Source: Paraburkholderia sacchari | GTDB taxonomy: Bacteria > Pseudomonadota > Gammaproteobacteria > Burkholderiales > Burkholderiaceae | Reading direction: 5' to 3' | NCBI RefSeq assembly: GCF_000785435.2 | Contig: NZ_JTDB02000001.1 | Coordinates: 434,001-498,000 of the forward strand | DNA: 64,000 nucleotides | Part shown: piece by piece, positions 9,156-17,700 of the stretch | How positions within the stretch are numbered: the first letter of the stretch is position 1 | Layout of the letters: each line of letters opens with the position of its first letter | The notes under the pieces: generated by a model | What the model was told of the DNA's origin: nothing | Databases searched by the model: none | Seen by the model: only the letters and a program-made list of their open reading frames with translations | Made by a program: the position numbers and the translations under genes

Positions 9156-9475
9156 GCTTGCACCTCGCCCTGGAACTTCGCGACGAGCGCGCGCATGGCG
9201 GGATCGAAGCGGCGGTTGGCGCGCAGCACATAGAAGCCGGTGAGCGCGATGGCGCCGGCGATGATGCCCACGCCCACGACAATCCCGACACTGATGGTTG
9301 CGCCCGCATAGACCGGCTGCGCGAGCCGGTGCGGCGCGAGCGCGACGATCAGGATGAAGCCGTAGTAGAGGGCGATCATGAGCGCGGTGAGCGTGAAGCT
9401 GAAGCGCCGGCGCACGGCGACGAGCTGCCGGTATTCGGGGTGCGCCTTGATCGTGTCGATCGCGGGGGTAGTCAT
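9152..9475 (-). CDS. DUF485 membrane protein (YjcH-like)
   Basis: A 107-residue protein with two transmembrane helices (about 25-47 and 57-80) and the family hallmark near the N-terminus ([16 protein letters not shown]). YjcH-like proteins are almost always encoded immediately before an ActP-type symporter and are thought to assist it. Here the stop overlaps the symporter start by four bases, so the two are translationally coupled. Confidence 0.88.
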   Translation of the reverse strand: MTTPAIDTIKAHPEYRQLVAVRRRFSFTLTALMIALYYGFILIVALAPHRLAQPVYAGATISVGIVVGVGIIAGAIALTGFYVLRANRRFDPAMRALVAKFQGEVQA

Positions 9476-9527
9476 GATGTCTCCTGTGTCTCCAATGTCT
9501 CTTGTGCTTTTGTGTCGAGTGTCTCGA

Positions 9528-10742
9528 TCAGATCACGCCTTTGTTTTTCAGCTCGGAAATTTTTTCCGCTGAGTATCCGAGCGTCTCACCTAGCACGTCG
9601 CGCGTGCCTTCGCCGAGTTGCGGAGGCGCGCGGCGCACGGGCATGCGTTCGCCGTCGAAGCGCCACGGCGGCGCGAGCACCGGCGTGGTGCCGCTTTCCG
9701 TGTCCGGGTGCGGTTGCTGCGTGACGAGCCCGCCTCGTGCGGCGCGTGGCGAGAGCAGCGCTTCGCGCAGGCCCGCCACCTCGCCGCACGGAATGCCGGC
9801 GTTCGCGAGACGTTCGAGCAACAGCTTGCGCGGGCGGCTGCCGAGTTCGCGCGTGAGTTCGGGAACGAGCGTCGCGCGGTTCTGCCCGCGCAGGATGTTG
9901 GTCTTGTAGCGCGCGTCGTCGGCGAGGTCGTCGCGCTCGATCACCTCGCGGCAGAAGCGCTCGAACTGCGCGTTGTTGCCCACGGTGATGACGAGCGGAC
10001 CATCTGCGGCATCGAACACGCCATAAGGAACGATGGACGGATGCGCGTTGCCGTAGCGCGGCGGGTCTTCACCGAGCAGCAGCGCTTCGAGCCCGTAATA
10101 AGCGGTGATCATGAGGCCGCAGTCGAACAGCGCCATTTCGATGTGGCGCCCGCGCCCGGTGCGCTCGCGCTCATACAGCGCGGCGAGCATCGCCTGCGCC
10201 GAGTACATGCCCGTGAACAGATCGACGGCGGCCACGCCGAACTTCAGCGGCGGCTGATGCGCTTCGCCGTTCAGCGCCATCAGGCCCGCTTCGCCCTGCA
10301 CGACGAGGTCGTAGCCGGGGCGCTTCGCCTCGGGTCCGGTGCTGTCGTAGCCGGTAATCGAGCAATAAATGAGGCGCGGGTTTTCCGCGCTCAGCGCCTC
10401 GTAGCCGAGGCCCAGCTTCGCCGCGCCGCCCGACTTGAAATTCTGGATGAAGACGTCGCTGGTCTTCGCGAGATCGCGCGCGATCTGCTGGCCCTCCGGC
10501 GTTTGCAGATCGAGCGTGATCGAGCGCTTGTTGCGATTCACGCTATTGAAGTAGGCCGTCTCGGTCTTGCCGACGCGCACGCCCCAGTCGCGCGTGTCGT
10601 CGCCGCGGCCGGGGTGCTCTACCTTGATGACCTCGGCGCCGAGGTCGCCGAGCACCATCGCGCTCCACGGCCCGGCCAGCACGCGCGAAAGATCGAGCAC
10701 GCGTACGCCAGCGAGCGGCAGGCTCCTGTTGTCGGTCTGCAT
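9528..10742 (-). CDS. CaiB/BaiF-family (class III) CoA transferase
   Basis: A 404-residue cytosolic enzyme that transfers CoA between carboxylates through an enzyme-bound anhydride. It begins with the family signature (VRVLDLSRVLAGPWS, then LGDLGAEVIKVEHPGRGD) and has the catalytic-Asp region FGVAAVDLFTGMYSAQAML, where the Asp of AAVDL corresponds to the nucleophile. In this operon it probably activates a free acid, using succinyl-CoA or acetyl-CoA as donor, before the dehydrogenases act. It lies 85 bases after the second acyl-CoA dehydrogenase and 52 bases before the DUF485 gene. Confidence 0.9.
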   Translation of the reverse strand: MQTDNRSLPLAGVRVLDLSRVLAGPWSAMVLGDLGAEVIKVEHPGRGDDTRDWGVRVGKTETAYFNSVNRNKRSITLDLQTPEGQQIARDLAKTSDVFIQNFKSGGAAKLGLGYEALSAENPRLIYCSITGYDSTGPEAKRPGYDLVVQGEAGLMALNGEAHQPPLKFGVAAVDLFTGMYSAQAMLAALYERERTGRGRHIEMALFDCGLMITAYYGLEALLLGEDPPRYGNAHPSIVPYGVFDAADGPLVITVGNNAQFERFCREVIERDDLADDARYKTNILRGQNRATLVPELTRELGSRPRKLLLERLANAGIPCGEVAGLREALLSPRAARGGLVTQQPHPDTESGTTPVLAPPWRFDGERMPVRRAPPQLGEGTRDVLGETLGYSAEKISELKNKGVI

Positions 10743-10827
10743 CGGAAGGCACTCCTGGTTCGTTGTGAATGGAAGGCCGCGCTGCGCATGCCCGTGAGGG
10801 GAGCGTGGCGGCCGGCCTTCGCAACGG

Positions 10828-11964
10828 TCATGCTGCGGCGGATTCCAGCGCGATGTAGCGCGCGAGATGATGATCCTCGTCGCCGAGCTGGTGGTCGATC
10901 ATCACGAGGCGCTTGGCGTAGTGGGCGAGCGGCAGCTCCCACGTCATGCCGATGCCGCCGTGCAGCTGGATCGCTTCTTCGGCCACGCGTGCGCCGATGC
11001 GACCCACCGTGTACTTCGCCGCCGAAAGCGCGCGCTCGCGCGCCACGCGCGGCGCGTCGATGGCCGCCGCCGCGTTGATCACAGCGGAACGCGTCTGCTC
11101 GATTTCGAGCAGCACGTCGGCCATGCGGTGCTGCAGCGCCTGGAAGCTGCCAATGGGTACGCCGAACTGCTTGCGCGTGCGCAGGTATTCGAGCGTGTGG
11201 TCGCGCGCGACATCCATCGCGCCCACGGCTTCCGCAGCGAGCGCGAGCAGGCCGTAGCCGCGCGCATGCTCGAGCGTCGCGAAGCCCGCGTCTTGCGCGC
11301 CCACGAGCGCGTCGGCGCCAAGCGTCACGTGATCGAGCGTGACTTCCGCCGCGCGTCCGCCGTCGATCTTGCGATAGCCTCGCACGCTCACGCCCTTCGC
11401 GTCGCGCGGCACGAGGAAGAGCGCAATGCCGGCTTCGTCGAATTCGTTGCCGCAGACGCGAGCGGAGACGAGCAGCACGTCTGCATGTTCCCCATGCTGC
11501 ACGACGCCTTTGGCGCCTTGCAGCACCCAGCCGTCGCCGTGCTTTTCAGCGCGCGTGCTCACGCGCGATGCTTCGTAATGCGAGCCCGGCTCGTCGTGCG
11601 CGAGCGCCGCGATTTGCGAACCGTCGATGAACGACGCAATGCGCGCGCGCTGTGCTTCGCTGCCCGCATGCGCGAGCGCGCGGCCCACGATCAGCGTGTC
11701 GAGGAACGGCTCGACCACGAGGCCGCGCCCGAGCGATTCGAACACGACGGCCACATCGAAGCCCTGGCCGCCGAATCCGCCATCGGCTTCGTCGAACAGC
11801 GCGCCGATCACGCCGAGTTCGGCGAAGCGCTGCCACATGTCGGGGCTGAAACCCTCGCTGGAACGCGCGATCTTATCGCGCGTATCAAAACCGTATTGCT
11901 CCGCGATAAAGCGATTGAGCGTGTCCGCAAGCATGCGGCGGTCTTCAGTGTGCTGGAAATTCAT
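10828..11964 (-). CDS. Acyl-CoA dehydrogenase, PimD-like small subunit
   Basis: A 378-residue FAD-dependent acyl-CoA dehydrogenase. Features are an N-terminal helical domain (MNFQHTEDRRMLADTL), a middle beta domain, and a C-terminal helical domain with RKQFGVPIGSFQALQHRMAD and QLHGGIGMTWELPLAHY. The sequence style matches the protein annotated as pimeloyl-CoA dehydrogenase small subunit, which works as a heteromer with a larger acyl-CoA dehydrogenase. The partner is the gene 11 bases upstream. Substrate assignment to a dicarboxylyl-CoA is family inference, not visible in residues. Confidence 0.85.
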   Translation of the reverse strand: MNFQHTEDRRMLADTLNRFIAEQYGFDTRDKIARSSEGFSPDMWQRFAELGVIGALFDEADGGFGGQGFDVAVVFESLGRGLVVEPFLDTLIVGRALAHAGSEAQRARIASFIDGSQIAALAHDEPGSHYEASRVSTRAEKHGDGWVLQGAKGVVQHGEHADVLLVSARVCGNEFDEAGIALFLVPRDAKGVSVRGYRKIDGGRAAEVTLDHVTLGADALVGAQDAGFATLEHARGYGLLALAAEAVGAMDVARDHTLEYLRTRKQFGVPIGSFQALQHRMADVLLEIEQTRSAVINAAAAIDAPRVARERALSAAKYTVGRIGARVAEEAIQLHGGIGMTWELPLAHYAKRLVMIDHQLGDEDHHLARYIALESAAA

Positions 11965-11975
11965 AGCCGGACCTC

Positions 11976-13184
11976 TTAAAGACCGAGAATCATCTTGGAG
12001 ATGATGTTCTTCTGGATCTCGTTGGAGCCGCCGAAGATCGACAGCTTGCGGTTGTTGAAGTAAAGCGCGGCGGCGCTCGCGGCTTCGTCGGGGCCGATGG
12101 CCTCGCCCTCGTAGCCCTCCTGAAGCGCTTCTTCGACGAAGGGCGCCGCGTACGGGCCCATCGCGCGGCGCAGCAGCGACGAGATCTCCTGGCGGATCTC
12201 GGTGCCGCGAATCTTCAGCATCGAGCTTTCCGCGCCCGGCACGCCGCCGCCCGCCACGGCTGCGATCACGCGCAGGTTCGTGGTCTTCATGTTTTCCAGG
12301 TCGATTTCCACCTTGGCCAGGCGTGCCGCGAACTGCGGGTCCTGCGCGAGCGGCTTGCCGTTGCGCATGACCTGTTGCGCCGCGCGCTTCAGGCGCGCGA
12401 GCGCGGCCACCGAAAAGCCCACGCCCGCGATGTTGGTGCGCTCGTAAGTGAGCAGGTATTTCGCGTAAGTCCAGCCCTTGTTCTCTTCGCCCACGAGATT
12501 TTCCGCCGGCACGCGCACATCGGTGAAGAACACTTCGTTCACCTCATGTTCGCCGTCGAACGTGATGATCGGGCGAACCTCGATGCCGGGGGTGTTCATG
12601 TCGATCAGCAGGAAGCTGATGCCTTCCTGCTTGCGCACGTCGGTGGCGGTGCGCACGAGGCAGAAGATCATGTTCGCGTAGTGGCCGAGCGTGGTCCACG
12701 TCTTCTGGCCGTTCACCACGTAGTAGTCGCCGCTTGCGTCGGTCTTGCGCACGGCGCTCGTGCGTACCGAAGCGAGGTCCGAGCCCGCGCCCGGCTCCGA
12801 ATAGCCCTGGCACCACCAGTCGGAGCCGTCGAGAATGCGCGGCAGCCAGTAGCGCTTTTGCGCCTCGTTGCCATACTTGATGAGCACGGGGCCGAGCATG
12901 TTCACGCCGAACGGCACGATGCGCGGCGCGCCCGCAATCGCGCATTCGTTCTCGAAGATGAACTTCTGCACGGCGCTCCAGCCCGGGCCGCCGTACTCCT
13001 TCGGCCAGTGATTCGCGAGCCAGCCTTTTTCGTTGAGCGTGGCGTGCCACGCGGCCATGTCGTCGCGCGTGAGGTGCTTGCCGCTGCGCACGGTGTCGGC
13101 GACGCGCTGTGGCAGACGCTCGCGCAGGAAGTCGAGCACTTCGCTGCGGAAGGCTTCTTCTTCGGCGGTGAATTTCAGATCCAT
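11976..13184 (-). CDS. Acyl-CoA dehydrogenase, PimC-like large subunit
   Basis: A 402-residue acyl-CoA dehydrogenase starting MDLKFTAEEEAF; the open frame continues upstream through the previous gene, so the ATG at 13184 was chosen for its fit to the family and its position 50 bases after the upstream stop. FAD-contact motifs are clear: WWCQGYSEPGAGSDLASV and NGQKTWTTLGHYA; the C-terminus has KLSIFGGSNEIQKNIISK. It resembles the large subunit of pimeloyl-CoA dehydrogenase and pairs with the next gene. Together they should introduce a 2,3-double bond into an acyl- or dicarboxylyl-CoA. Confidence 0.87.
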   Translation of the reverse strand: MDLKFTAEEEAFRSEVLDFLRERLPQRVADTVRSGKHLTRDDMAAWHATLNEKGWLANHWPKEYGGPGWSAVQKFIFENECAIAGAPRIVPFGVNMLGPVLIKYGNEAQKRYWLPRILDGSDWWCQGYSEPGAGSDLASVRTSAVRKTDASGDYYVVNGQKTWTTLGHYANMIFCLVRTATDVRKQEGISFLLIDMNTPGIEVRPIITFDGEHEVNEVFFTDVRVPAENLVGEENKGWTYAKYLLTYERTNIAGVGFSVAALARLKRAAQQVMRNGKPLAQDPQFAARLAKVEIDLENMKTTNLRVIAAVAGGGVPGAESSMLKIRGTEIRQEISSLLRRAMGPYAAPFVEEALQEGYEGEAIGPDEAASAAALYFNNRKLSIFGGSNEIQKNIISKMILGL

Positions 13185-13234
13185 GTGTCTTGCTCCTTGC
13201 TGCCCTGCTCGGGTGAGCCGAGCGCGGGCCGTGT

Positions 13235-15376
13235 TCAGGCGATGTGATTGAGGCTTGCGAAGTCCGCCCCGCGCTCGACCAGGTCGACGAGCAGCGGCGA
13301 AGGACGCCAGAACAGCGGGTCTTCCTTCGCGAATTCGCGGATGTCGGCGAGCACGTTCGCGAGGCCCACGGTATCGGCGTATTTCATCGGGCCGCCGCGA
13401 TAGCGCGGGAAACCATAGCCGTACAGCAGCGTCACGTCCACGTCGAGCGGGCGCAGCGCGATCTTTTCGTGCACCACGTTCGCGCCTTCGTTGATCATCG
13501 CAGCCATGTAGCGGCGCATGATGTCCTCGTTGCTGAACGTGCGCGGCTTGATGCTGGCGCGTTCGCGCTCGGCGGCGATGATGGCTTCCACTTCCGGATC
13601 GGGCGTGCCGGTGCGCGCGCCTTCGGGGTACAGGTAGAAGCCGCGGCCCGTTTTCTGGCCGAACCAGCCGCGCTCGCACAGGCGGTCGGCGATCTGCACG
13701 TAGCGCGCGTTAGGGTCGCGCGTGGCCGCGCGGCGCTTGCGCGTGGCCCAGCCAATGTCGCCGCCCGCGAGATCGACCACCTGGTACGGGCCCATCGGGA
13801 AGCCGAATTCGCGCACCGCCTGGTCGATCTGGTAGGGCGACGCACCGTCCTCCATCAGATGATCGGCGGCCGTGCGGTACACGGCGAGGAGGCGGTTGCC
13901 AATGAAGCCGTCGCACACACCCGCGCGCACCGGCACCTTGCGCAGCTTCTTCGCGAGCTCGAACGCGGTGGCCACCACATCGGGGCTCACGGCCTTCGGC
14001 ACCACGACTTCGAGCAGCTTCATGATGTTCGCGGGCGAGAAGAAGTGCAGGCCCACCACCTCTTGCGGACGCTTGATGCTGGCCGCGATGGCGTCGATGT
14101 CGAGATACGAGGTGTTGGTCGCGAGCACCGCGCCCGGCTTGCAGACGCGGTCGAGCTCGGCGAACACGGCCTGCTTCACGGCCATGTCTTCGAACACGGC
14201 TTCGATCACGAGGTCGGCGTTCGCGAGCGCATCGTATGCGGTGCTGCCGTTCAAACGCGCGAGGATCTGCGCCTTCGCTTCGGGCTTCATGCGGCCCTTG
14301 GCGATCAGGCCGTCGTAGACCTTTTCCACGTGTGCACGGCCGCGTGCGAGCGCGGCGTCGTCGCGCTCGATCATCGTCACGGGCAGGCCGGCGTCGAGCA
14401 CGGCTACGGCAATGCCCGCGCCCATCGTGCCGCCGCCGATCACGCCCACAGTTTCGATCGCGCGCGGCGCGGCGCTCTTCGTTTCAGGCGCTTTCTGCAC
14501 TTCGCGCTCGGCGAAGAACGCATGGATGAGGCCCGCGCGCTGCGGGCTTTCGAGGCAGGCGAGGAATTGCTTGCGCTCGAAACGCAGGCCTTCCTCGAAC
14601 GGCTCGTCGAGCGCGGCCTGAACGCAATCGACGATTTTCATCGGCGAGAACAGGCCGCGCGACTTCTTCGCGGTGTCGGCGCGCGCGGCGTCGATGGCGG
14701 CTTGCGCGGCGGCGCGGTCGGCGAGACCTTGTGCGTCGCGCGTGCGGCGCACGTGGGTTTGCGCGGCCAGCAATTCCTGCGCGTAGGCGAGGCCTTCGGC
14801 GAGGATGTCGTCGCTTGCGCCCACGCGGTCGACCAGACCGAGCTTGAGCGCTTCCTGCGCGTCCACGTGGCGGCCGCTCAGCATCAGCGCAAGCGCGGCT
14901 TCCGCGCCGATCAGGCGCGGCGTGCGCTGCGTGCCGCCCGCGCCGGGCAGCAGGCCGAGCTGGACTTCGGGCAGGCCGAGCTTCGCGCCGGCCACAGCGA
15001 CCCGGTAGTGCGCGGCGAGCGCGACTTCGAGCCCGCCGCCGAGCGCCGCGCCGTGAATCGCGACGATCACCGGCTTGTGGCAGGCTTCGATGCGGTTGAC
15101 CACGTCGGGCAGCGCGGGCGACTGCGGCGGCTTGCCGAATTCGCGGATGTCCGCGCCGGCGATGAAGTTGCGCCCCGCGCCCAGGATCAGCACGGCCTGC
15201 ACGGCCGCGTTGGCCTCGGCGTGCTCGATGGCGGCGGCGAGACCGCGCCGCACGTCCACGCCCAGCGCATTCACGGGCGGATTGTCGACGGTGACGAGCA
15301 GCACCTTGCCGCGCAGTTCGTGGCTAACCGGGGAAACAGCGGAGGAAGCGGCGGGGGCAGCCGTGTCGATTGCCAT
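13235..15376 (-). CDS. 3-hydroxyacyl-CoA dehydrogenase / enoyl-CoA hydratase (FadB/PimF-like)
   Basis: A 713-residue multifunctional beta-oxidation enzyme. Residues 20-200 are the crotonase domain, with the oxyanion segment FIAGADIREFG and the ALGGGLEVALA motif. Residues about 300-480 hold the NAD-binding Rossmann fold (GVIGGGTMGAGIAVAVLDAG) and LHFFSPANIMKLLEVV; the rest is a duplicated 3HCDH C-terminal domain. It hydrates enoyl-CoA and oxidises the 3-hydroxy product. No thiolase is encoded nearby. It is the first gene of the operon, with a good ribosome-binding site (GGAGA), divergent from the LysR regulator across a 173-base promoter region. Confidence 0.92.
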   Translation of the reverse strand: MAIDTAAPAASSAVSPVSHELRGKVLLVTVDNPPVNALGVDVRRGLAAAIEHAEANAAVQAVLILGAGRNFIAGADIREFGKPPQSPALPDVVNRIEACHKPVIVAIHGAALGGGLEVALAAHYRVAVAGAKLGLPEVQLGLLPGAGGTQRTPRLIGAEAALALMLSGRHVDAQEALKLGLVDRVGASDDILAEGLAYAQELLAAQTHVRRTRDAQGLADRAAAQAAIDAARADTAKKSRGLFSPMKIVDCVQAALDEPFEEGLRFERKQFLACLESPQRAGLIHAFFAEREVQKAPETKSAAPRAIETVGVIGGGTMGAGIAVAVLDAGLPVTMIERDDAALARGRAHVEKVYDGLIAKGRMKPEAKAQILARLNGSTAYDALANADLVIEAVFEDMAVKQAVFAELDRVCKPGAVLATNTSYLDIDAIAASIKRPQEVVGLHFFSPANIMKLLEVVVPKAVSPDVVATAFELAKKLRKVPVRAGVCDGFIGNRLLAVYRTAADHLMEDGASPYQIDQAVREFGFPMGPYQVVDLAGGDIGWATRKRRAATRDPNARYVQIADRLCERGWFGQKTGRGFYLYPEGARTGTPDPEVEAIIAAERERASIKPRTFSNEDIMRRYMAAMINEGANVVHEKIALRPLDVDVTLLYGYGFPRYRGGPMKYADTVGLANVLADIREFAKEDPLFWRPSPLLVDLVERGADFASLNHIA

Positions 15377-15502
15377 GTGGGATGTCTCCAGAGGAATTAG
15401 GGTGCCAAATCGGCGGCCAGCAGCGGTAGCCGGCAGTGGCGGCCGGCGGGCCAGGATCGCGGTTCTCCAATGTGGGTTTCATTCTGTAGATGCCAGCGCC
15501 AA

Positions 15503-15551
15503 TTGACAATCCCATGGTTGATTGACATGCTGTCAAAGATTATTTGACAAT
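15503..15551. promoter_or_regulatory. Repeated TTGACA sites, probable LysR operator
   Basis: A palindrome TTGACA-TGC-TGTCAA lies at 15522-15536, and two direct copies of TTGACAAT lie at 15503-15510 and 15544-15551, the last one abutting the LysR start codon. LysR regulators bind interrupted palindromes of the T-N11-A type between themselves and a divergent target, so this cluster is the natural operator candidate. Overlap of one copy with the start codon suggests autorepression. Bases 15377-15502 also carry the operon's leader. Confidence 0.6.
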
Positions 15552-16485
15552 GAGCGTGATCGTGGACGTCAATGCGCTGACCCTGCTGGTGGAGATCCTC
15601 GACGCCGGCAATCTGAGCGAGGCCGCGCGGCGCCTCAAGATGAGCCGCGCGAACGTGAGCTACCACCTCAACCACCTCGAAAAATCCATCGGCCTGCAAC
15701 TCGTGCGGCGCACCACGCGCCGCGTGGAGCCCACCGAGATCGGCCTGAAGCTTTACGAACACGGGCGCGCGATCCAGAACGCGCTGCTCGCGGCGCGCGA
15801 GTCGGTTTCCACGCTCGGGCAAAGCCTGCAGGGGCGCGTTCGCTTGTCGGTGCCTAGCGGCTACGGGCAACTCGTGATGTCCGAGTGGCTGATCCGCTTC
15901 AAGCGCCTGTATCCGGGCATCGTGCTCGACGTGATGTTCGAGAACCGCGTGGAAGACCTGCTGCGCGACGAAGTGGATATCGCGGTGCGCGTGATGCACG
16001 AGCCGCCGCAAAACCTCGTGGCGCGCGACATGGGCGCGGTGCGGTATGTCGCGTGCGCATCTGCGCCCTGGGCCGCGGAGCATGGCATGCCCGAAACGCT
16101 GGAAGACCTCGCGCGCGCGCCGGTCATTACCGCGACGGTGGTCGGGCGGCAACTGCGCCTCGCGGGCTACCTGGGCGATGAACGGCACGAGGTGCTGCTC
16201 GAACCGTCGATCATTTCGGAAAACTTTTTATTTCTGCGTCAGTCGATTCTGGAAGGGCTGGGCGTGGGCATCGTGCCCGACTACGTGGTCCACGACGACC
16301 TGCGCAATGGTTTAGTCGTTACATCGCTCGACACGTGGCGGCTGAGCATATTTGGCACGCATATGTACATGCTCTACATGCCCAATCGCCACCATACGCG
16401 CGCGGCTTCGACCTTCATCGACTTCGTACTGGCCGAAGCACGCAAGAGCGGGCGCGGCGCGGTGGCCGACGATCAGGGATCCTGA
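15550..16485 (+). CDS. LysR-family transcriptional regulator
   Basis: A 311-residue regulator starting MSVIVDVNALTLL; an in-frame TTG two codons earlier is a weaker option. Residues 1-60 hold the winged helix-turn-helix (AGNLSEAARRLKMSRANVSY, then LEKSIGLQLVRRTTR). The effector-binding domain fills the rest (GYGQLVMSEWLIRFKRLYPG; DLLRDEVDIAVRV). It is divergent from the acyl-CoA operon and probably controls it, with the degraded acid or its CoA ester as likely inducer. The TTGACA cluster in the shared promoter supports this. Confidence 0.92.
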   Translation: MSVIVDVNALTLLVEILDAGNLSEAARRLKMSRANVSYHLNHLEKSIGLQLVRRTTRRVEPTEIGLKLYEHGRAIQNALLAARESVSTLGQSLQGRVRLSVPSGYGQLVMSEWLIRFKRLYPGIVLDVMFENRVEDLLRDEVDIAVRVMHEPPQNLVARDMGAVRYVACASAPWAAEHGMPETLEDLARAPVITATVVGRQLRLAGYLGDERHEVLLEPSIISENFLFLRQSILEGLGVGIVPDYVVHDDLRNGLVVTSLDTWRLSIFGTHMYMLYMPNRHHTRAASTFIDFVLAEARKSGRGAVADDQGS

Positions 16486-16910
16486 CGGTGCTCGCCTTCC
16501 GGGCGCGCAGCTTGTACGCCTTCGTCGCCGTCGCTCGCTTCGCGCATCTCGCGCGTATCGCCATGCTCGGCGCACGCGCCAGTCGTGGGCGGGCGCCCGC
16601 GCGTGGCCGCCACGACCCGCACGCGCTGCTGGATGCCGGCCTTCGCGAGCATGTGCGCGCTGATGGGCGCGGTGAGGAACAGGAACGCGGGAATCAGCAA
16701 CTCGTGCAAGCTCGCGAAGTTGTTGTGCGTGCTGAAATAGATCACGGAGGCGAGCACGATCCCGCCCACGCCTAGCGTGGTCGACTTGGTTGGCCCGTGC
16801 AGGCGCATGAAAAAATCAGGCAGGCGCGCGAGCCCGATCGCGCCGATCAGGGTGAACAAGCTGCCGATCAGCAGCAGCGCGCTCACAATCACTTCAACGA
16901 CGGTTTGCAT
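16473..16910 (-). CDS. mrpG: Mrp/Pha cation:proton antiporter subunit G
   Basis: A 145-residue subunit with three N-terminal transmembrane helices and the typical G-subunit segment RLPDFFMRLHGPTKSTTLGV. The last 45 residues are charged and cytosolic, longer than in many homologues. It is the last gene of the six-gene antiporter operon, 24 bases after subunit F. Its end overlaps the 3' end of the convergent LysR gene by 13 bases, so the two genes share coding DNA at their tails. Confidence 0.9.
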   Translation of the reverse strand: MQTVVEVIVSALLLIGSLFTLIGAIGLARLPDFFMRLHGPTKSTTLGVGGIVLASVIYFSTHNNFASLHELLIPAFLFLTAPISAHMLAKAGIQQRVRVVAATRGRPPTTGACAEHGDTREMREASDGDEGVQAARPEGEHRQDP

Positions 16911-16934
16911 CGGCGAGCCTTTTCGTCAGTTCAA

Positions 16935-17210
16935 TCAGTTCAATTCGATGATGTCGCCGCGCTGCAGATACTTCGTGAGCGCGACGGTGCCTACGAATCC
17001 CATCAGCGCGATCAGCAGCGCGGCTTCGAAGAACACCGTCGAGCGCAGGCTGATGCCGTACACGACGATCAGCGCGATCGCGTTCACATTGAGCGTGTCG
17101 AGCGCGACGATGCGGTCGGGCAGCGAAGGGCCGCGCACGAGGCGCGCGAGCGTGAGCAGGAAGGCGATGCCGAGGATCGCGAACGAGACCGGGATCACGA
17201 TGGCTAGCAT
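16935..17210 (-). CDS. mrpF: Mrp/Pha cation:proton antiporter subunit F
   Basis: A 91-residue three-helix membrane subunit with LVRGPSLPDRIVALDTLNVN, the recognisable F-subunit core including the conserved Asp pair. It overlaps subunit E by seven bases, indicating translational coupling. Part of the group-2 antiporter complex in the inner membrane. Confidence 0.92.
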   Translation of the reverse strand: MLAIVIPVSFAILGIAFLLTLARLVRGPSLPDRIVALDTLNVNAIALIVVYGISLRSTVFFEAALLIALMGFVGTVALTKYLQRGDIIELN

Positions 17211-17698
17211 GCGAAGATCTCCATCAACGGGGCTTCATAACGGGACTTGATGAGCGCGACCAGCGCGGCTTCGTCGTCGAGGTCGAGCACGTGGACGATG
17301 AGGCGCGTGCGATCGTCGCTGAGTTCGGCGCACAGCGTGCCGGGGCTCAGCGAAACGATGCTGATGAGCATGGTGAGCGCGATTTCGTGGGTGCTGTCGA
17401 GCGGCACGTCGATGAACGCGGGACGCAGGCGCTTCGTGGGGCCGAGCACCAGCAGCGCGACTTCCACGTTGGCCACGACGATGTCGATCAGCACGTGCCC
17501 GAACAGGCGCACGAGCAGCCACGGCCTGCCGAAGCGCACCGGCTGCAGCCACAATCCTCTGGCGACGCAGAGCGAGATCACGGTGCCGAGCGCCGCGCCC
17601 AGCAGCAGATTGCCGGGCGAGACGTCGTTCATGAGCAGCACCCAGCAGACGAGCAGCACGACGGTGAGCCACGGGTGCGGAAAGAGCCTTTTTAGCAT
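17204..17698 (-). CDS. mrpE: Mrp/Pha cation:proton antiporter subunit E
   Basis: A 164-residue subunit starting MLKRLFPHPWLTVVLLVCW, just two bases after the subunit D stop; the open frame runs on upstream only as a shadow of subunit D. It has two or three N-terminal helices and a conserved cytosolic part with ISLSPGTL-like sequence (IVSLSPGTLCAELSDD) and VHVLDLDD. Subunit E is needed for assembly of the complex. Confidence 0.92.
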   Translation of the reverse strand: MLKRLFPHPWLTVVLLVCWVLLMNDVSPGNLLLGAALGTVISLCVARGLWLQPVRFGRPWLLVRLFGHVLIDIVVANVEVALLVLGPTKRLRPAFIDVPLDSTHEIALTMLISIVSLSPGTLCAELSDDRTRLIVHVLDLDDEAALVALIKSRYEAPLMEIFAC

Positions 17699-17700
17699 CG

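Noticed and set aside
13185..13679. N-terminal extension of the large acyl-CoA dehydrogenase
   Set aside because: The extra 165 codons overlap the end of the hydratase/dehydrogenase gene in another frame and are Arg-rich; the family start MDLKFTAEEE fits ATG 13184.
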